From Methylobacterium soli (GTDB taxonomy: Bacteria > Pseudomonadota > Alphaproteobacteria > Rhizobiales > Beijerinckiaceae): a stretch of DNA of 64,000 bases. The notes beneath the pieces are model-generated. The model had not been told where the DNA came from and did not search any database. It saw nothing but the letters and a program-made list of their open reading frames with translations. How positions within the stretch are numbered: the stretch's first letter is position 1; each line of letters starts with the position of its first letter. The stretch lies in the NCBI RefSeq assembly GCF_008806385.1, contig NZ_VZZK01000008.1:124001-188000 (forward strand), given 5' to 3'. A program made the position numbers and the translations under genes. Of this stretch, positions 33,659 to 45,600 are shown piece after piece.

Positions 33659-34250
33659 CTAGCCCCCGCTCAGCCCCGCGAGCGCGGCCGGCGTGTCGAT
33701 GTCCAGCGCCGTGCCCGCGTCGCCGGGGATCTCCAGCACGTCCGCGCGGCCCGCGAGGATCGGCCCGGCGCCCCGGTCGCCACCGAGGCGGGCGAGGTCG
33801 GGGGCGAGGCGGTGGCGGTTGAGGAGGACCGGGTTGCCGCGGCGGCCGGCATGGACCGGCACCACCGCGGCGGGGAGCGGGTCGGCCGCCGCGAAGGCCG
33901 CGACCAGACGGTCGAGCTGGGCGGGGGTGACGCGCGGCATGTCGCCGAGGAGCACGAGGGCGCCGATGACGGTCTCCGGCAGGGCGGAGAGCCCGACCCG
34001 CAGAGAGGTCGAGAGGCCGGCCGCGTAATCGGGATTCTCCACGAGGGCGAGATCGAGCCCGCTGAGCGCCGCCCGAACCGCCTCCGCATGGGCGCCGAGC
34101 ACGACGATGACGGGCCCGGCGCGCGCGGCGAGCGCCGCCTCGGCGGCGTGGCGCACCAGGGGCTTGCCCGCGAGATCGGCGATGAGCTTCGGGGCCGGGC
34201 CGAAGCGGGTGCCGCGGCCGGCCGCGAGCAGCACCGTGCCGACGGCCGCC

Positions 34251-34258
<8 letters not shown>
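33659..34258 (-). CDS. molybdenum cofactor nucleotidyltransferase (MocA/MobA-like)
   Basis: A protein of 199 residues of the MobA-like NTP transferase family. GTVLLAAGRGTRFGPAPKL is the nucleotide-binding loop, LGDMPRVTPAQLD the metal site, and RRGNPVLL a further family motif. It should attach CMP (MocA) or GMP (MobA) to molybdopterin; the neighbours (XdhC-type proteins) favour CMP addition for xanthine-dehydrogenase-type enzymes. Its ATG overlaps the stop of the preceding gene by eight bases. It is last in a four-gene operon. Confidence 0.87.
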
Positions 34259-35278
<1,020 letters not shown>

Positions 35279-35282
<4 letters not shown>

Positions 35283-35980
35283 GGGGCGGCCTTGATCCGG
35301 TCCCGGCGGAGCGTCGCGACGATCTGGGCGAGGATCGACAGCGCGATCTCGGCCGGGCTCACCGCCCCGAGATCGAGGCCGATCGGCGCCTGGATGCGGG
35401 CGATCTCGTCCGGGGTGAAGCCCGCCGCGGCGAGCCGCTCGACGCGGGCCGCGTGGGTCTTGCGCGAGCCGAGCGCCCCGACATAGACGCAGCCCGCCCG
35501 CAGGGCCGCGCTCAGGGCCGGGTCGTCGATCTTCGGATCGTGCGTGAGGGCCGCCACCGCGCAGTAGCGGTCGAGGGGCGGGACCGGGCCGGCGAGCGCC
35601 GCCTCCGGCCATTCCGCCACCAGCGGCACGCCGGGGAAGCGCTCGGGCGTCGCGAAGGCCTGGCGCGGGTCGATCACCGTGACGGCGAGATCGAGGCACG
35701 CCGCCATCGGGGCGAGGGCCTGGCTGATATGGACGGCCCCGATCACCACGAGGCGCACGGGCGGAACCTGCACGGTGAGGAAGAGCTCGCGCCCGTCCGC
35801 AACCGCGAGCCCGCTCCGGCCGGCGGCGAGATGCGCCCGGAGCGTGTCGGCCAGCGGGTCGGCGGCGATCTCGGCCTCGCGCACGAGGCGCTGGTGCCCC
35901 TCCGCGATGTCGGTGACGAGGATGGCGGCGCGGCGGGCGGCCCGCTCGGCGTTGAGGAGGGCGAGGGTCTCGGCCAGCAT
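35279..35980 (-). CDS. XdhC-family protein, Rossmann domain part
   Basis: A protein of 233 residues. It has PVRLVVIGAVHISQALAPMA (Rossmann loop), DPRQAFATPERFP and ALTHDPKIDDPAL, VGALGSRKTHAAR and IGLDLGAVSPAEIALSI, which are typical of the C-terminal domain of XdhC. XdhC binds molybdenum cofactor and inserts it into xanthine dehydrogenase-type enzymes, after sulfuration. Here the usual N-terminal XdhC/CoxI domain is a separate small gene just upstream, two bases away. Confidence 0.9.
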
Positions 35981-35982
35981 GG

Positions 35983-36306
<324 letters not shown>

Positions 36307-36540
36307 GGTCTCGGGGTCCCGGGGCACGGCCTCGCGCGAACGGCCTCCCCGCTTTCCTAGATGAGGGCGGGCCGCGCAAAGTCCACTGCACCCGGCGCAA
36401 GGCCGGCGGGGCGTTCCGCGATCCCGCCCGGCCTTGCGCGGGCGCGGCGCCGGATTATCAAGGTCGGCGCGGACCGCGTCAAAGCACGCGGCCCGTCGCG
36501 CCGGGACTTCTCCGGGGCCGCCCGCAGGAGGCACGTTGTG

Positions 36541-37662
36541 ATGAAGCCGGCGCCGATCCTCCTCGCCCTCCTGCTGCTCGCCCCCGCCGCCGCGGCCCAG
36601 ACGCAGGGCCCCGTGCGCATCGGCCTGTCGGCGCCCCTGACCGGGCCCGATGCCGCCTTCGGGCAGGGGCTGCGGCTCGGGGCCGAGCAGGCGGTGGCGG
36701 AGATCAACCGCGCGGGCGGGGCGGGCGGGCGCAAGCTCGCCCTCGTGGTGGGGGACGATGCCGGCGACGGCCGGCAGGGCGTGGCGCTCGCCCGCCGGTT
36801 CGCGGCGGAGGGCATCAGCCTCGTGGTCGGCCCCTTGAGCTCCGCCGTCACCGCGCTGGTGGCGCCGGTCTACGAGGAGGCCGGCATCGTGGTGGTGACG
36901 CCCGGCGCCACCTGGGCGCCCCTCACGGGAAGGGGCCTGTGGAACCTGTTCCGCACCGTCGCGAGCGACGCGCAGCAGGGGGCGCTGGCCGGCGCCTACC
37001 TGGCCGACCGCTACGGCAGCGGCCGCATCGCCCTCGTGCATGACCGCAGCAGCTTCGGGCGCGGGCTCGCCGACGAGGTCGCCCGCAAGCTCAAGGCGCG
37101 CGGCCATCGGGAGGCCGTGTTCGAGAGCCTGCCCCGGGGCAGCCGCGACGCGCAGGACCTCGTCGCCAAGCTGAAGGCGGCGCGGGTCAACGCGATCTAT
37201 TTCGGCGGGCTCGCGCCGGAAGGCGCGCTCCTCGTCCGGTCCCTGCGCGAGGCCGGCCTCGACGCGCCCGTGGTGGCGAGCGACGGCATCCTCGACCGGG
37301 ATTTCGCCGCGGGCGCAGGGCTGGCCGGCGAGGGCACGCTGATGACGGTGACGCCCGAGCCGCACCGGCTGCCCGACCCGAGGGGCGTGCGGCCGGTGCC
37401 GCGCACGCCGGAGGCCGAGTCCGTCGCGGCCGAGGCCTACGCGGCCCTGGAGATCCTGGCGCAAGGGTTGGCGCGGGCGAAATCCACAGAGGGCCGCAAG
37501 GTCGCGGCGGCGCTCCGGGCCGGCGGGCCTTTCCGGACCATCGTGGGCGAGATCGGCTTCGACGGCCGGGGCGATCCGAGCCCGAGCGACGTCACCCTGC
37601 GGGTCTGGCGCCGGACGCCCGACGGCCGGCTCGATTATGCCGGCAACGACGTCGCGCCGTGA
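36541..37662 (+). CDS. branched-chain amino acid-type ABC transporter substrate-binding protein
   Basis: A protein of 373 residues. The signal peptide (ILLALLLLAPAAAA) is followed by VRIGLSAPLTGPDAAFGQG, the start of the periplasmic binding fold of LivJ/Peripla_BP_6 proteins; LVVGPLSSAVTALVAPVYEEA and AIYFGGLAPEGALLVRSL continue it. The ligand could be an amino acid or another small acid. AGGAGG nine bases before the ATG supports this start; a GTG three bases earlier is possible. No permease or ATPase genes adjoin, so it is an orphan binding protein or works with a system elsewhere. Confidence 0.88.
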   Translation: MKPAPILLALLLLAPAAAAQTQGPVRIGLSAPLTGPDAAFGQGLRLGAEQAVAEINRAGGAGGRKLALVVGDDAGDGRQGVALARRFAAEGISLVVGPLSSAVTALVAPVYEEAGIVVVTPGATWAPLTGRGLWNLFRTVASDAQQGALAGAYLADRYGSGRIALVHDRSSFGRGLADEVARKLKARGHREAVFESLPRGSRDAQDLVAKLKAARVNAIYFGGLAPEGALLVRSLREAGLDAPVVASDGILDRDFAAGAGLAGEGTLMTVTPEPHRLPDPRGVRPVPRTPEAESVAAEAYAALEILAQGLARAKSTEGRKVAAALRAGGPFRTIVGEIGFDGRGDPSPSDVTLRVWRRTPDGRLDYAGNDVAP

Positions 37663-37910
37663 CGAACCGGCCGTGATCCGAACCCGGAATCGGCTGTTCG
37701 GCAGCCCCCGACCGGGTTTCCTGTCGATCGGAGACCGGCCGCCCGGCCGGCAAGCTTGCGTCCGCACCCCGCGAACATTACATGCGAGCTACGCTTGACG
37801 GCTTCGCGCATCCGACGGGATCGGACCCGCCGCCCCGGCGTTTTGCTGATTGGCTGGAGATTCGGGCCCCGGGACGCCTTCCCGTCAGGCATCCCGGCTG
37901 GAGATGGTGG

Positions 37911-38183
37911 ATGGCGAAAGAAGAATTGATGCAGTTCGACGGTCTCGTTCTCGAGATCCTGCCGGATGCCCGCTACCGCGTGCAGCTCGACCAGGGCCAC
38001 GAGATCGTGGCCTACACGGCCGGCAAGATGAAGAAGAACCGCATCAAGACCCTCGCGGGCGACCGCGTCACCGTCGAGATGTCACCCTACGACCTGGAAA
38101 AGGGCCGCCTCGTGTTCCGTCACAAGGACGAGCGCTCGGGCCCCCGTCCCCCGGTCCGCGGCGGCCAGTTCCGGCGGCGCTGA
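37911..38183 (+). CDS. infA: translation initiation factor IF-1
   Basis: A protein of 90 residues with the S1-like OB fold of IF-1: [54 protein letters not shown]-1 blocks the A site of the small ribosomal subunit during start of translation. It is longer than the usual 72 residues, with a basic tail ([14 protein letters not shown]). Many alphaproteobacteria carry two infA genes; this may be the second, longer form. GGAG seven bases before the ATG sets the start. Confidence 0.9.
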   Translation: MAKEELMQFDGLVLEILPDARYRVQLDQGHEIVAYTAGKMKKNRIKTLAGDRVTVEMSPYDLEKGRLVFRHKDERSGPRPPVRGGQFRRR

Positions 38184-38219
38184 GCGGCGCCGCGACCCGA
38201 CTTCCTCGTTCGAGGCTCC

Positions 38220-38263
38220 AAGCGGCCCTTCGGATGCGCGGCGACGCGCAACCGGGGCCGCTT
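38220..38263. terminator. nested stem-loop between convergent infA and parC
   Basis: Outer stem AAGCGGCCC (38220-38228) with GGGCCGCTT (38255-38263); inner stem TGCGCG-GCGA-CGCGCA with a GNRA-type loop. It fills the 102-base gap between the two gene ends and may serve both strands. Only short T-runs follow. Confidence 0.5.
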
Positions 38264-38285
38264 TGTCGTGGAGCGGCGGCGTCCG

Positions 38286-40535
38286 CTATCGGCCGAAGCG
38301 CTCGAATTTGGGGAAGCTGCGGGTCATCAGGGTGCCGGCCTCGGCGCGGTGGCCCATCCACTTCTCCAGGATCTGCGCGTTGGCCAGGCGCGACTGGCCC
38401 GAGCCGTCGCGCCAGGGCAGCCCCTCGGCCAGGTTGAACACGCAGGCATCGACCAGGGTCGATTGCCGGCAGCGCTGCAGGCGCACGCCCTTGCCGCGGG
38501 CGAGTTCCGGCAATTCCGCGAGGGGGAAGACGAGGAGCAGCTTGTCCGCGCTGCAGACCGCGACGTGGTCGCCCTCCGGCGCCGGCACGAGGAGCGCGGC
38601 CGTCGCGTCGCCGTCGAGGCCGAGGATGCCCTTGCCCTTGCGGGTATTGGCCACGAGCGCGTCGGCCGGGGCCAGGAAGCCGCGCCCGTCCGAGCCCGCG
38701 ATCAGCAGCTTGCCCTCCGGCTGGTAGGGCAAGGCGGCCACGATCTCGGTGCCGTCGTCGAGATCGACCATGAGGCGGATCGGGTCGCCGAAGCCGCGCC
38801 CGCCCGGAAGCTTCGAGGCGTCGAGGGTGAAGACCTTGCCGTTCGAGGCGAGCACCAGGATCTTCGCCGTGGTCTCGCTCGGGAAGGCGATCTTGAGGGT
38901 GTCGTCGCCCTTGAAGGCGACGCCCGAGAGGTCGGCGACATGGCCCTTGAGCGCCCGGATCCATCCCTTGTTGGAGACGATGACGGTGATCGGCTCGCGC
39001 TCGACGAGGGCGGCCGTGAAGTCGATGCCGGCGGTGTCGGGCGGGTTCTCCAGGCTGGTGCGGCGGCGCCCGATCGCGGTCTCGGGCCCGTAGGCCTTCT
39101 TCACGGCGCGGATCTGCTGAGTGATCGACTTCCACTGCTCCTTCTCGGAGCCGAGCAGCGCCTCAATGCCTTCCTTCTCCTTGGTCAGCGTGTCGAGCTC
39201 GCGCTTGAGCTCCATCTCCTCGAGCTTGCGCAGGGAGCGCAGGCGCGTGTCCAGGATGGCGTTCGCCTGGATCTCGGTCAGCACGAAGCGCGTCATCAGG
39301 GCCTGCTTCGGCTCGTCCTCCTCGCGGATGATGCGGATCACCTCGTCGAGGTCGAGATAGACGATGAGCAGGCCGCCGAGGATCTCGAGGCGCCGCTCGA
39401 TCTGGCCGAGGCGGTGGCGCGAGCGGCGCTGGAGCACGACGCGGCGATGGTCGAGCCATTCGCGCAGGGCCTCGGCCAGCCCGATCACCCGGGGCACGAG
39501 GCCGCCGACCAGCACGTTCATGTTGAGGGGGATGCGGGCTTCGAGCTCGGTCAGACGGAACAGGGATTCCATCAGGATCACCGGATCGACGCTGCGCGAG
39601 CGCGGCTCCAGCACCACGCGCACATCCTCGGCCGATTCGTCGCGCACGTCGGCGAGCAGCGGCAGCTTGCGCTCCTGCAGCAGCTCCGCGAGCTTCTCGA
39701 TGAGGCGCGCCTTGGGGATTCCGTAGGGGATCTCCGTGACGACGATGTTCCAGGTGCCGCGCCCGAGATCCTCCTTCGCCCAGCGGGCGCGCACCCGGAA
39801 GGCGCCGCGGCCGGTGCGGTAGGCCTCCCGGATGGACTCGGCCGCATCGATCAGGATGCCGCCGGTGGGAAAATCCGGGCCCTGCACGAAGGTGTTGAGC
39901 TGAGCCGAGGTCGCCTCGGGATGGCTGATCAGGTAGAGGGCCGCGTCGCAGAGCTCGGCCGCGTTGTGGGGCGGGATCGAGGTCGCCATGCCGACCGCGA
40001 TGCCCTGGCTGCCGTTGGCGAGCAGGTTCGGGAAGGCCGCGGGAAGGACGGACGGCTCCTCCTTCTCGCCGTTGTAGGAGGGCCGGAAATCGACCGTGTC
40101 CTCGTCGATCCCGTCGAGGAGGAGGCGGGCGACCTCGGTGAGGCGCGCCTCGGTGTAGCGGTAGGCCGCCGGACCGTCGCCGTCGATATTGCCGAAATTG
40201 CCCTGCCCGTCGACCAGCGGGTAGCGCTGAGCGAAATCCTGGCTCAGGCGCACGAGGGCGTCGTAGATCGCCTGGTCGCCGTGGGGATGGAAATCGCCCA
40301 TGACGTCGCCGACGATCTTGGCGCATTTCTTGTGCGCCGTGTTCGGATCGAGCCGCAGCAGGCGCATGCCGTAGAGGATGCGCCGGTGCACCGGCTTGAG
40401 GCCGTCGCGGGCATCCGGAAGCGCCCGGTGCATGATCGTGGAGAGCGCGTAGGCGAGGTAGCGCTCTTCCAGCGCGGATTTCAGCTCGACGCTCTCGATG
40501 CCGTCGCCGGTTGGCGGCTCGAAGGGCTGGCCCAT
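38286..40535 (-). CDS. parC: DNA topoisomerase IV subunit A
   Basis: A protein of 749 residues. The N-terminal breakage-reunion domain has [26 protein letters not shown], and [10 protein letters not shown] with the catalytic tyrosine; the C-terminal part has repeated beta-pinwheel blades (for example [16 protein letters not shown] and [20 protein letters not shown]). With ParE it unlinks daughter chromosomes. [11 protein letters not shown] near residue 80 is typical of ParC. The ATG at 40535 has GGAG before it; a TTG at 40559 would add eight residues. recO lies 47 bases upstream on the same strand. Confidence 0.95.
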   Translation of the reverse strand: MGQPFEPPTGDGIESVELKSALEERYLAYALSTIMHRALPDARDGLKPVHRRILYGMRLLRLDPNTAHKKCAKIVGDVMGDFHPHGDQAIYDALVRLSQDFAQRYPLVDGQGNFGNIDGDGPAAYRYTEARLTEVARLLLDGIDEDTVDFRPSYNGEKEEPSVLPAAFPNLLANGSQGIAVGMATSIPPHNAAELCDAALYLISHPEATSAQLNTFVQGPDFPTGGILIDAAESIREAYRTGRGAFRVRARWAKEDLGRGTWNIVVTEIPYGIPKARLIEKLAELLQERKLPLLADVRDESAEDVRVVLEPRSRSVDPVILMESLFRLTELEARIPLNMNVLVGGLVPRVIGLAEALREWLDHRRVVLQRRSRHRLGQIERRLEILGGLLIVYLDLDEVIRIIREEDEPKQALMTRFVLTEIQANAILDTRLRSLRKLEEMELKRELDTLTKEKEGIEALLGSEKEQWKSITQQIRAVKKAYGPETAIGRRRTSLENPPDTAGIDFTAALVEREPITVIVSNKGWIRALKGHVADLSGVAFKGDDTLKIAFPSETTAKILVLASNGKVFTLDASKLPGGRGFGDPIRLMVDLDDGTEIVAALPYQPEGKLLIAGSDGRGFLAPADALVANTRKGKGILGLDGDATAALLVPAPEGDHVAVCSADKLLLVFPLAELPELARGKGVRLQRCRQSTLVDACVFNLAEGLPWRDGSGQSRLANAQILEKWMGHRAEAGTLMTRSFPKFERFGR

Positions 40536-40582
40536 GTCAGCTCCGATCAGGTGACCCAAAAATAGAACATATCACGAACAGA

Positions 40583-41314
40583 TCACCCCGGGGGAACCCC
40601 GAGTGCGACGAATCGTGCCCGCTCCTCCGGAGCCGCGAGGCCGCGCGGCTCCCAGAAGTGATGCGCCAGGAAATACCCCGTCAAGGTAAACCCCTGACGA
40701 ACATCCTCCGGCCTCGGCACCCGGTTGGCGCCGCGCCGGTCGGCCAGGAAGGCGGGCAGCGGCAGGAGCCGGTCGCGGTAGGGCTCGCCCGCCGAGGCGC
40801 TGACCGCGCGCCCGCTCCGGGGCGAGACGTAGATCAGGGCGTCGTTGGCGCCCGTGGCCGCGCAGGCCTCGAGGTCGAGGCCGAATCCGAGTTCGCCGAG
40901 CAAAGCCAGCTCGAACCGGACCATCAGGGCCGGGGCGATGGCCGCGTCGTCGAGATGGTTCACGAGGATCCGGGCCGCCTCGTAGAGCCCCGGATGCGGG
41001 TCGCGCTCGGGCAGGAGGCGCAGGAGGCCGGCCAGATGCGTGATGCCGTAGAGGGCGAGCCCCGATCCGATGAGCCGCGAGGCCACCGATTCGAGGGGCT
41101 CGACCGCGTAGGAACCGAGGCTCTCGTCGAGCCGCGCCCGCCACGTGGCGCGAACCCGGTTGCCGGGCTGGAGCACGGGCTGCATCCGGCGCGAGCGGCC
41201 GCCGTGGACGAGGCCGAGATGCCGGCCATGGGCCGCCGTCATCGCCTCCAGGATGACCCCCGTCTCGCCGTGCCTGCGCAGGCCGAGCACGAGGGCGTCG
41301 TCGCTCCATTGCAT
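40583..41314 (-). CDS. recO: DNA repair protein RecO
   Basis: A protein of 243 residues: N-terminal OB fold ([19 protein letters not shown] and [19 protein letters not shown]) and a helical C-terminal part with [14 protein letters not shown]. RecO loads RecA on SSB-covered gaps together with RecR. The ATG at 41314 is chosen because it matches the usual family N-terminus; the frame stays open upstream. It reads towards parC and may share its transcript. Confidence 0.92.
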   Translation of the reverse strand: MQWSDDALVLGLRRHGETGVILEAMTAAHGRHLGLVHGGRSRRMQPVLQPGNRVRATWRARLDESLGSYAVEPLESVASRLIGSGLALYGITHLAGLLRLLPERDPHPGLYEAARILVNHLDDAAIAPALMVRFELALLGELGFGLDLEACAATGANDALIYVSPRSGRAVSASAGEPYRDRLLPLPAFLADRRGANRVPRPEDVRQGFTLTGYFLAHHFWEPRGLAAPEERARFVALGVPPG

Positions 41315-41424
41315 GGGTGACAGATAAGGATTCGGACGCGGAATTGTGAGCCGAATCCCTGAAGCCGCGGGCTTTTCCTGTTGCGGGCGCAACGATAGCG
41401 TCGGGCACTTGTGGAGGGGCCGCC

Positions 41425-41838
41425 GTGATTCTCGTTCGCCTCGCCCCGTTCCTCGGGCTCGCGGTCCTGGCCGGCGGCTGCGCCGGCAACGGGCCGCCCC
41501 CGATCGTCGCGACGGCGCCGACGCCGCAGGGCTTCAAGGAGCGGATCGCGGCTTTGGCCCTGACGCAGCTGCAGTTCGGCGCGGTCTCGGTGATCCCGGT
41601 GCGCTTCGAGAAGAGCCGCATCGCCGGGCCGTTCGAGGACGGGGAACGCACGCTCTACTGCGTGACGAGCCGGATGCGGGGCCGGTCCCTGTTCGAGGCC
41701 GAGCGCGCCAAGGTGGTGATCCGCGAGGAGATCGGCTCGGAACGCCTCAGCGTCGTGACGGACGACGATGAGGTCTGCAGCGGCCACCATGCGGTGCCCT
41801 TCCCCGAGCTCGAGGCCTACGCCGCCCGCCGCACCTGA
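41425..41838 (+). CDS. hypothetical lipoprotein
   Basis: A protein of 137 residues starting at a GTG, with a lipoprotein signal: [17 protein letters not shown], where LAGGC is the lipobox and the cysteine at about 19 would be lipidated. The mature part is short, with a C..V..R pattern near TLYCVTSRM and a second cysteine near 120. I do not recognise the family. It is divergent from recO and 53 bases before the chaC-like gene. Confidence 0.7.
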   Translation: MILVRLAPFLGLAVLAGGCAGNGPPPIVATAPTPQGFKERIAALALTQLQFGAVSVIPVRFEKSRIAGPFEDGERTLYCVTSRMRGRSLFEAERAKVVIREEIGSERLSVVTDDDEVCSGHHAVPFPELEAYAARRT

Positions 41839-41891
41839 GCCCCCGGACCGGCGGGGTTGCGCGGGAGGCTTGGCGATGCTCCCCTGGGGGC

Positions 41892-42620
41892 ATGGCGCCC
41901 TTACCGCTCTCCCTCACCCTCGACCTGATCGCCCGCGCCCATCCCGACCCCGTCGCGGACGACGCCACCGCCCTGCACCTCCTGAGCGATGCGGAGCTGC
42001 TGCCCGGCCTCGAAGGCGCGATCGCCGACAAGCCCGGCCCGGCCGGCGAGATCTGGGTCTTCGCCTACGGCTCCCTGATGTGGAAGCCGGAATTCGCCTT
42101 CCGGGAGCAGCGCCTCGGCACCGTGCGGGGCTTCCACCGCCGCTTCTGCCTGTTGCAGCGCCGCTTCCGCGGCACGCCGGAGCGCCCGGGCTTCGTCCTC
42201 GCCCTCGATCGGGGCGGCGTCTGCAAGGGCGTGGCCTTCCGCCTCGACGGCGACGACCCGGTGGCGACCCTGATGCCGGTCTGGCGCCGGGAGATGAAGG
42301 GCAATGGCTACGAGGCGCGCTGGCTGGCGGTCGACACCGCCTCCGGCCCGGTCCACGCCCTCGCCTTCGTGGTCAACCGCCTCGGCGACCGCTATGCCGG
42401 CCGCCTCACCGAGGCCGAGATCGCCGAGAAGATCGCGGCGGCCTGCGGCCATCTCGGCCCCAGCGCCGAGTACCTGCTGCGCACGGCCGAGGCCTGCGCC
42501 GCGCTCGGCATCCGCGACCGGCACCTGGTGGCGCTGCAGGCGCTGGTGGCCGAGCGCCTGCGGGGATGCGGCGCCGTCAGGCCGGTCGCGGACGCCGTGG
42601 CGGAGCGGCGCCCGGGCTGA
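41892..42620 (+). CDS. glutathione-specific gamma-glutamylcyclotransferase ChaC-like
   Basis: A protein of 242 residues. WVFAYGSLMWKPEF near residue 55 is the substrate loop of the gamma-glutamylcyclotransferase fold, and GYEARWLAVDTASGPVHAL with FVVNRLGDRYAG match ChaC. It should split glutathione to 5-oxoproline and Cys-Gly. The start at 41892 is the first ATG of the frame. It ends 23 bases from the end of convergent dnaE. Confidence 0.9.
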   Translation: MAPLPLSLTLDLIARAHPDPVADDATALHLLSDAELLPGLEGAIADKPGPAGEIWVFAYGSLMWKPEFAFREQRLGTVRGFHRRFCLLQRRFRGTPERPGFVLALDRGGVCKGVAFRLDGDDPVATLMPVWRREMKGNGYEARWLAVDTASGPVHALAFVVNRLGDRYAGRLTEAEIAEKIAAACGHLGPSAEYLLRTAEACAALGIRDRHLVALQALVAERLRGCGAVRPVADAVAERRPG

Positions 42621-42642
42621 GCCCGAGGCTCCGGCGCGCCCC

Positions 42643-45600
42643 TCAGTTCACCTCGACCTGCACCACCCCCGGCACGGCGCGCAGCGCCCCGGCGATCTGG
42701 GGCGTCGCCTGGTACTTGCCCGGCAGCTTGACCTCGACCTCGCGGTCGCCGTCCAGCAGGAGGATGAGGGAGACCTCGCCCTCCCCCCGCACCGCGAGGC
42801 GCTGCTGCACCGAGCCGATCGGGCGCTCGTCGCTGAGATAGATGCGCATGCCCTTCTGGTAGCGGGCGACCGCCTGGTCGAGGGGCTCGGCGGTCTGGAT
42901 GCGGGCGCGCACGTCCTCGCCCTCGAGATTGGCCTGGAGTTGCAGCACCAGGGGCCTGCCCGGCTCGAGGATGTCCCGGTAATGCCCGAGCCCTTCCGAG
43001 AAGATGATCGCCTCGAAATGCCCGGTCTGGTCCGACAGGGTGACGATGCCGAGCTTGTTGCCGGTCTTTGTGCGGCGCTCGGAGCGGTCGAGGACGGAGG
43101 CCGCGACCTTGCCGACGCTCGACGTGCCGGCCCGGACCGAGCGGCAGAACTCGGCCCAGGTCTGGACCCTGAGCTTGCCGAGGAGATCCTGGTACTCGTC
43201 GAGGGGATGGCCCGAGAGGAAGAACCCGATCGCGTCGTACTCGCGCTTGAGCTTGTCGGCCATCGGCCAGGGGTCGTGGGCGGGGATGCGCAGGGACACG
43301 TCCGCCGAGGCGACGCCGCCGAACATGTCGACGATGCCGGTGGATTCGGCCTCCGCCGCGCCTTGCGCGAGCTTCATCATCGGCTCGACCGCCGCGCAGG
43401 CGCGGGACCGGTCCGGCTCGATCCCGTCGAGGGCGCCGGCCGCGATCAGGTTCTCCAGGGTCCGCTTGTTGATGTGGCGCGGGTTGAGGCGACGCGCCAG
43501 GCAGGCGAGATCCTTGAAGGGGCGGTCGCCGCGCGCCTCCACGATCGCCTCGACGGCGGCACGGCCGACGCCCTTGATGGCCGCGAGCGCGTAGCGGATG
43601 CGGCCGTCATGGACCTCGAAGGTGACGCCGGACGCATTGATCGCGGGCGGCTCGACGACGATCTTCAGCCGCTGCGCGTCCTGGCGGAATTCGGCGAGCT
43701 TGTCGGTGTTGTCGATGTCGAGGTTCATCGCGGCGGCCAGGAACTCGACCGGGTGGTTCGCCTTGAGGTAGGCGGTCTGGTAGGTCAGCAGCGCGTAGGC
43801 CGCCGCGTGGCTCTTGTTGAAGCCGTAATCGGCGAACTTGGCCAGGAGGTCGAAGATCTCGTCGGCCTTCGGCTTCGTCAGCCCACCCGCGATGCAGCCC
43901 TTCACGAAACGCTCGCGCTGGGCATCCATCTCGGCGCGGATCTTCTTGCCCATGGCGCGCCGGAGCATGTCGGCCTCGCCCAGCGAGTAGCCGGCCAGGA
44001 GCTTGGCGATCTCCATCACCTGCTCCTGGTAGACGATGATCCCGAAGGTCTCCTTCAGGATCGGCTCCAGCTTCGGGTGCGGGTACCAGGCGGCCTCGTT
44101 GCCGGCGTCGCGGCCGAGCTTGCGCTCGCAATAGACCGGGATGTTGGCCATCGGGCCCGGCCGGTAGAGGGCGACCAGCGCGATGATGTCCTCGAAGCGG
44201 TCGGCCTGCATCTCGCACAGCGCCTTGCGCATGCCGGCCGATTCCACCTGGAACACCCCGACGGTCTCGCCGCGCTTCATCGGCTCGTAGGTCTTGGGAT
44301 CGTCCAGCGGCAGGCTCGCGAGGTCGACCTCGACGCCGCGCTGCTTCAGGAGGTCGGTGCAGCAGCGCAGCATCGTCAGCGTCTTGAGGCCGAGGAAGTC
44401 GAACTTCACGAGGCCGGCGGCCTCGACCCACTTCATGTTGAACTGGGTCACCCGCATCCCGGTCTTGGGGTCGCGGTAGAGGGGAACGAGCTGCTCCAGC
44501 GGCCGGTCGCCGATGACGACGCCCGCCGCGTGGGTCGAGGCATGCCGGTGCAGGCCCTCGAGCTTCTGGGCGATGTTGACGAGGCGCGCGACGATCGGCT
44601 CCTCCTCGATGGCGCTCTGGAGCTTGGGCTCGCCCTCGATGGCCTGGGCGAGCGTCACGGGGTTGGCCGGGTTCTGCGGCACCAGCTTGGTGAGCTTGTC
44701 GACCTGGCCGTAGGGCATCTCCAGCACCCGGCCGACGTCGCGCAGCACGCCGCGGGCGAGCAGCGTGCCGAAGGTGATGATCTGCGCGACCTGGGCGTGC
44801 CCGTAGCGCTCCTGCACGTACTGGATCACGCGCTCGCGGCCCTCGACGCAGAAATCGATGTCGAAATCCGGCATCGAGACGCGCTCAGGGTTGAGGAAGC
44901 GCTCGAACAGCAGGCCGAAGCGGAGCGGGTCGAGGTCGGTGATGAGGAGCGACCACGCCACCAGCGAGCCCGCGCCCGAGCCGCGCCCGGGCCCGACCGG
45001 AATGTCGTGGTCCTTGGCCCATTTGATGAAGTCCGAGACGATCAGGAAGTAGCCCGGGAACTTCATCTTGACGATGACGTCGAGCTCGAAGGCGAGGCGG
45101 TCGCGGTAGACCTGCTCGGACATGCCCGGCGCCGTCCCGTGCTGGGCGAGCCGCAATTCGAGCCCGGCCTCGGCCTGGCGCCGGAGTTCGGCCGGCTCGT
45201 CGAGGGCGGGCGCGCCGCTCGCGCCCGGCACGCTGCCCTGGAGATCGGCGGCCGCGACGCTGCCGAAATTCGGCAGGATCGGCTTGCGGGTCCGGACCCG
45301 GTAGGCGCAGCGCAGGGCGATCTCGACGGTGGCGGCCAGCGCCTCCGGCAGGTCGCGGAACAGCTCGCCCATCTCGGCGCGGGTCTTGAAGGCGTGGCGC
45401 GGGGTCAGCCGGCGGCGGCGCTCGTCCGAGACGAGCCGGCCATCCGCGATGGCCAGCAGGGCGTCGTGAGCGTCGAAATCGTCGGGCTTGGCGAAGAAGG
45501 GCTCGTTCGTGGCGACGATCGGCAGGCCGCAGCGGTCGGCAAGCCGCAGCAGCTCGCGCTCCACGAGATTCTGGTCGTCGAGGCCGTGGCGCAGGATCTC

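Noticed and set aside
33102..33822. Open frames across the palindromic repeats near 33.1-33.8 kb
   Set aside because: They only translate the repeat units (Leu-Ser-Arg-Thr-Gly-Glu runs) and have no start signal.
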